This document shows, piece by piece, positions 6,113-8,894 of a stretch of DNA of 8,894 bases. The translations under genes and the position numbers were made by a program. Position 1 is the stretch's first letter. Each line of letters opens with the position of its first letter. The notes below the pieces were generated by a model. It was not told where the DNA came from and made no database searches. It saw only the letters and a program-made list of their open reading frames with translations. This DNA is from Elusimicrobia bacterium RIFOXYB2_FULL_49_7. Its GTDB lineage: Bacteria; Fibrobacterota; OXYB2-FULL-49-7. Where the stretch lies: the NCBI GenBank assembly GCA_001800515.1, contig MGVN01000191.1, positions 19,508-28,401 on the forward strand. The letters run 5' to 3'.

Positions 6113-8605
6113 TTATTTTAAAAGCGTAAGCAATTTAACGCCTTTCATGCCTTCAATCGTGTACTTCAGCACATACACGCCGGAGGGCCAGTGGGCGGCA
6201 TCCCATCTTACCGAATGACAGCCAGACGATACCCGTCCATCCATTAAAATTCTCACTAACGTTCCATTTGTATTGAATACCTCCATTCGCACCCGCGCAT
6301 TTGTGGTATTATTTCCCGGAACACGGTAGGATATTTCGATTTGCGGATTGAACGGATTAGGACAGATATCAACTTCAACCGGGCGATGAACAGTTGTGGC
6401 GCCATTCAAATCGGCTGCAGTTGTGGCCGTGTCTTTCATGATTTGCAGCTTGTAGGCCTTGCCATATGCGGCTTCCCATACGAGGACGATGCTGTCAATA
6501 TAAACATCCTCCCCTAAGTCAACGCGAATAAACTGAGGCTCGGTGAAAATGGAAGACCAGAAAGTCGTGTGATCACCATCGACGGCGCGGGGTCCTCTCA
6601 AATCTCGCGATTCCACATAATATGAAGAAACAGTGACGGGTTTACCGGTCGCTATGTTAACACCTCCAGAATATATTTCGAACTCATAAAGCCCGAATCC
6701 CCATTGCGTTCCGCGCTGTAGTCCGAGCATCCGGACGAACCGGCCTTCCGCGGAAACATCGAAACGTTCGGTGCCACCCGTTCCGTCAGTCACAGATTGC
6801 ACGGTTTGCCATAAGGTGTCATTCAAAAAAACCGGAAACCAGACCGTTACATTGGAGCTGGTATTCCAAGTATTTCCAGAGGATTGATAATCACATAGAC
6901 GGGAACCATTCGGCAGAATCGCCTCAAGATAGATACCTGGCAACGAAGGCGGGACAATGTCAAGTGGAACGATATCAGATTCCTGATTTAGTTCAACAGG
7001 AGCGCCACCGTACCTGCTGTCACGACTCAGCACTAACGGACCGCGTGTGATCGCCAGATTATTGCTGTCACCTGACGCCCGAATCAGGCGTGCCCGCATA
7101 TCAAAGGACAGCTCAATCTGGTCGCCATTATTCCAAACCCGACTTATGGCTGCATAGGTACCAGAAACCGCAGAAAGGGTGTCTCCCTGAACCGTCAAAA
7201 CGGTTTGCTTGCTCCAGGCCGGAATCCTCAACCGGAGCGTGAATTGATCGGGCTCTGCTATCTGCACGTTGATTCCGACCCTACCGTCTGCAGGATAATC
7301 TGTTTGGAATTGTAGCAAGACCTCACGACTGGAATCCAGCAAAACCTTTGCCGTTCCCGCATTATAAAGATTAACGACCGGGCCGTCCAGGGAATTCATC
7401 ACGGCGACAAAGGGAATAAGTGCCATAGCCATTGGACCGTTGGCGACACAGCAATCCAGGCCAAAACTGCATTGCCCAGATGCGGGGCTACGGTATTCGC
7501 CGTTGAGGGGATTGTAATGCGACCACCAGCTCCCATCGGGAACCATGGCACCCAGTAGGGAATTATAAACACTTTTTTCTATTTCTTCAACAACAGTAGG
7601 GTCTCCCGTCAGTCGCAAAACCTGGTAGCAAAGCTTCATCCAGGTAACGGTCACACAAGTCTCCATCATTTTTGTTGGACGGTTCACCTGTTCTACCGCA
7701 CCATTATTCCAATATTCACCATAGCCACTATTGTTATATGGTCCCTCGCAGGAACTCCCGCCGACCACCATGATTTCCGTATTACATATATTGTTATAAA
7801 AGTTCAAAACCGCCTCCCGGTATTCAGGATTACCAGTCACACGATAGAGTTCCGTCAATCCTTCGAATACGGACATCATTTCATAAGCTTTTCCATTTCC
7901 CATGTCTTTAGCGTTGACGTTATTTAGAGCGTCTTCGAAAATATTTCCTGCACTTGTGCCACCACGGCTGACGATGTATTCCGAAAAGTCAAGATAACGT
8001 TGGAAGCCCGTAAGATTGTAGAGAAGAACCATAGGTTCCAGTATGGAACTTGATGCCATTCCGACCTGTTGACCAGTCTGCTCGATATTCGTCTTGTCCG
8101 GCCCCACTTCGGTCATTAAAAAATCCGCCTCCCGGATCATGGCCTGAAGAACCGTCGAATCCGGATTAATGGCATAATATCGTTCCAAGGCCAGCAACAC
8201 ATATTTCCGACCCCAGACATCCCATCCTTGAAGATGATAACCATCCATATAGGTACCAATATACCCCTCCGCCGTTTGTGTTGAAAGCAGATCATAAACG
8301 GCGCTGTCCATAATGGACTTCAGAACGGTATCTTGATTATAAAGATACGACAATTGAACGGATCGCAAAACCTTTCCCCAGAATTCGCATTGCCATCCAC
8401 TCGTCTCTTGACGAGTTCTGAAGGGATCCACCAAATGGGTGTAATCCTGTTTTTTTAGACGGTTGTTGATGCTGGAATCAATCTTCGGCCCCAGAAAACC
8501 GTTCAGCGTGATGGCGCCAGGTTTAATCGGGAAAAGAGAGTCCTGCATTGCAAAACCCAAGCAAAAATAAAGAAAAACGAAAATCTTGGCCATATTATAA
8601 AACAT
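6113..8605 (-). CDS. Secreted GH127/DUF1680 family glycosidase (beta-L-arabinofuranosidase-like) with rearranged F5/8C halves and a T9SS sorting domain
   Basis: The 830-residue protein begins with a hydrophobic signal peptide (about 1-20). The ATG at 8605 has AGGAGG (complement of 8610-8615) 4 nt upstream; Met5 is a less likely start. Residues ~25-596 are the DUF1680/GH127 catalytic (alpha/alpha)6 barrel plus beta domains, ending with the family-typical CDYQSSGNTW and VWFP segments. GH127 enzymes use a zinc-bound Cys nucleophile held by a Glu and three Cys; here E315-T-C317 and C385-C386 match that E-x-C plus CC set. The acid/base Glu is less certain (E297 is likely). Residues ~597-648 look like the C-terminal half of an F5/8C domain (GRFVRMLG, R-GTQWGFGLYEFEIY). 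Residues ~649-729 look like an N-terminal half (NIATGKPVTVSS, AVDGDHTTFWSS, RVDLG, YKLQI). Residues ~744-830 are a T9SS type A sorting domain (CPNPFNP, SGVYVLKY, LLK end). The predicted role is extracellular or cell-surface removal of arabinofuranose-like sugars; exact substrate unknown. Confidence 0.85.
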   Translation of the reverse strand: MFYNMAKIFVFLYFCLGFAMQDSLFPIKPGAITLNGFLGPKIDSSINNRLKKQDYTHLVDPFRTRQETSGWQCEFWGKVLRSVQLSYLYNQDTVLKSIMDSAVYDLLSTQTAEGYIGTYMDGYHLQGWDVWGRKYVLLALERYYAINPDSTVLQAMIREADFLMTEVGPDKTNIEQTGQQVGMASSSILEPMVLLYNLTGFQRYLDFSEYIVSRGGTSAGNIFEDALNNVNAKDMGNGKAYEMMSVFEGLTELYRVTGNPEYREAVLNFYNNICNTEIMVVGGSSCEGPYNNSGYGEYWNNGAVEQVNRPTKMMETCVTVTWMKLCYQVLRLTGDPTVVEEIEKSVYNSLLGAMVPDGSWWSHYNPLNGEYRSPASGQCSFGLDCCVANGPMAMALIPFVAVMNSLDGPVVNLYNAGTAKVLLDSSREVLLQFQTDYPADGRVGINVQIAEPDQFTLRLRIPAWSKQTVLTVQGDTLSAVSGTYAAISRVWNNGDQIELSFDMRARLIRASGDSNNLAITRGPLVLSRDSRYGGAPVELNQESDIVPLDIVPPSLPGIYLEAILPNGSRLCDYQSSGNTWNTSSNVTVWFPVFLNDTLWQTVQSVTDGTGGTERFDVSAEGRFVRMLGLQRGTQWGFGLYEFEIYSGGVNIATGKPVTVSSYYVESRDLRGPRAVDGDHTTFWSSIFTEPQFIRVDLGEDVYIDSIVLVWEAAYGKAYKLQIMKDTATTAADLNGATTVHRPVEVDICPNPFNPQIEISYRVPGNNTTNARVRMEVFNTNGTLVRILMDGRVSSGCHSVRWDAAHWPSGVYVLKYTIEGMKGVKLLTLLK

Positions 8606-8645
8606 TTGTCCTCCTATTAGAATACATTGCCCTAAGCCAATGTGA

Positions 8646-8651
8646 ATTATA
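8646..8651 (-). promoter_or_regulatory. Probable -10 element of the GH127 gene
   Basis: The minus strand shows a perfect TATAAT, predicting a start near 8639 and a leader of about 34 nt that includes the AGGAGG ribosome site. No good -35 hexamer is seen 16-18 bp upstream and there is no TGn extension, so an activator such as the nearby AraC protein may be needed, or the match is chance. Confidence 0.35.
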
Positions 8652-8759
8652 CCTTGTTATGTTCTTAACGATTGCCGTACAGACCGCAGTAAAACTACCA
8701 GAGGTGGGAATCTTGACAATATCCTCTCCCTGGATAAGAGGATGGTGGTTGGTATCGAA

Positions 8760-8825
8760 TAATATGTTAAAAATATGCTTCCAATATATTCCAATGCTTT
8801 CCATGGCAACATGGGTAATATTATA
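8760..8825 (-). pseudogene. IS110-family transposase remnant
   Basis: A minus-strand frame reads YNITHVAMESIGIYWKHIF-NIL. This closely follows the conserved N-terminal segment of IS110/IS1111 DEDD transposases (VTHVAMESTGVYWKPVYNILE), which includes the second acidic residue of the catalytic set. The frame stays open to the window edge, but upstream residues show no clear GIDVHK motif. Downstream the expected VPGRKTD.DA stretch is absent in all three frames. The remnant is therefore an internal scrap of a decayed insertion sequence. The surrounding 289 bp (8606-8894) are AT-richer than the coding blocks and hold no other gene I can support; the frame itself runs into the start of the GH127 gene and is not a real gene. 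Confidence 0.55.
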
Positions 8826-8894
8826 AAATAAAAGCCTGACCTTGTGTATTCCAATTAACACCATAAACACCTGTCCTTTTTTCTGCATTTCCAG

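Noticed and set aside
8595..8888. A 97-codon minus-strand frame at the right edge as an intact gene
   Set aside because: Only a short middle part resembles IS110 transposase; the rest has no likeness and the frame overlaps the start and ribosome site of the GH127 gene.

Overview
This window reads as chromosomal DNA of a Gram-negative bacterium that makes periplasmic or surface glucans and secretes polysaccharide-degrading enzymes. The main clues are a GH127-type enzyme ending in a type IX secretion (T9SS) sorting domain, a URO-D-like gene paired divergently with an AraC regulator, an hflKC operon, and a cyclic beta-1,2-glucan synthase-type GH94 domain. T9SS tails are usual in Bacteroidota, Fibrobacterota, Calditrichota, Latescibacterota and related candidate phyla. 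The URO-D/AraC style is common in PVC-like and Latescibacterota-like genomes. I cannot place the organism more closely from sequence alone.

Layout. Bases 1-1488 (+) are the 3' part of a large GH94 gene of NdvB type, cut by the left window edge. A 17-codon ORF overlaps its stop codon. It is followed by the C-terminal remnant of a galactokinase gene (1568-1891, +), which has lost about two thirds of its length and runs into the 3' end of hflC. The operon hflK-hflC (3799 to 1870, -) is intact, has overlapping genes and an extended -10 promoter. A URO-D superfamily gene (4999 to 3953, -) and an AraC regulator (5122-5904, +) diverge from a 122-bp AT-rich spacer. The araC promoter in that spacer sits so close to the ATG that the mRNA is probably leaderless. 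A 208-bp convergent spacer holds a likely terminator. A secreted 830-residue GH127/DUF1680 enzyme follows (8605 to 6113, -). The last 289 bp hold its probable -10 element and a short decayed piece of an IS110-family transposase.

How the genes relate. HflK and HflC form one functional unit, the membrane SPFH complex that modulates FtsH. The AraC protein most likely controls the divergent URO-D-like gene, itself, or the convergent GH127 gene; its N-terminal half resembles sugar- or ligand-sensing cupin domains. The GH127 enzyme would act outside the cell on arabinofuranosyl-containing glycans. The GH94, hflKC and AraC/GH127 blocks show no clear functional link, and two decayed fragments (galK, IS110) mark places where the region has been rearranged.

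The most unusual signal is in the GH127 protein. It carries both halves of an F5/8 type C (discoidin/CBM32) domain in reversed order: the C-terminal half comes first and the N-terminal half directly after it. This looks like a circularly permuted domain or the scar of a recombined tandem repeat.
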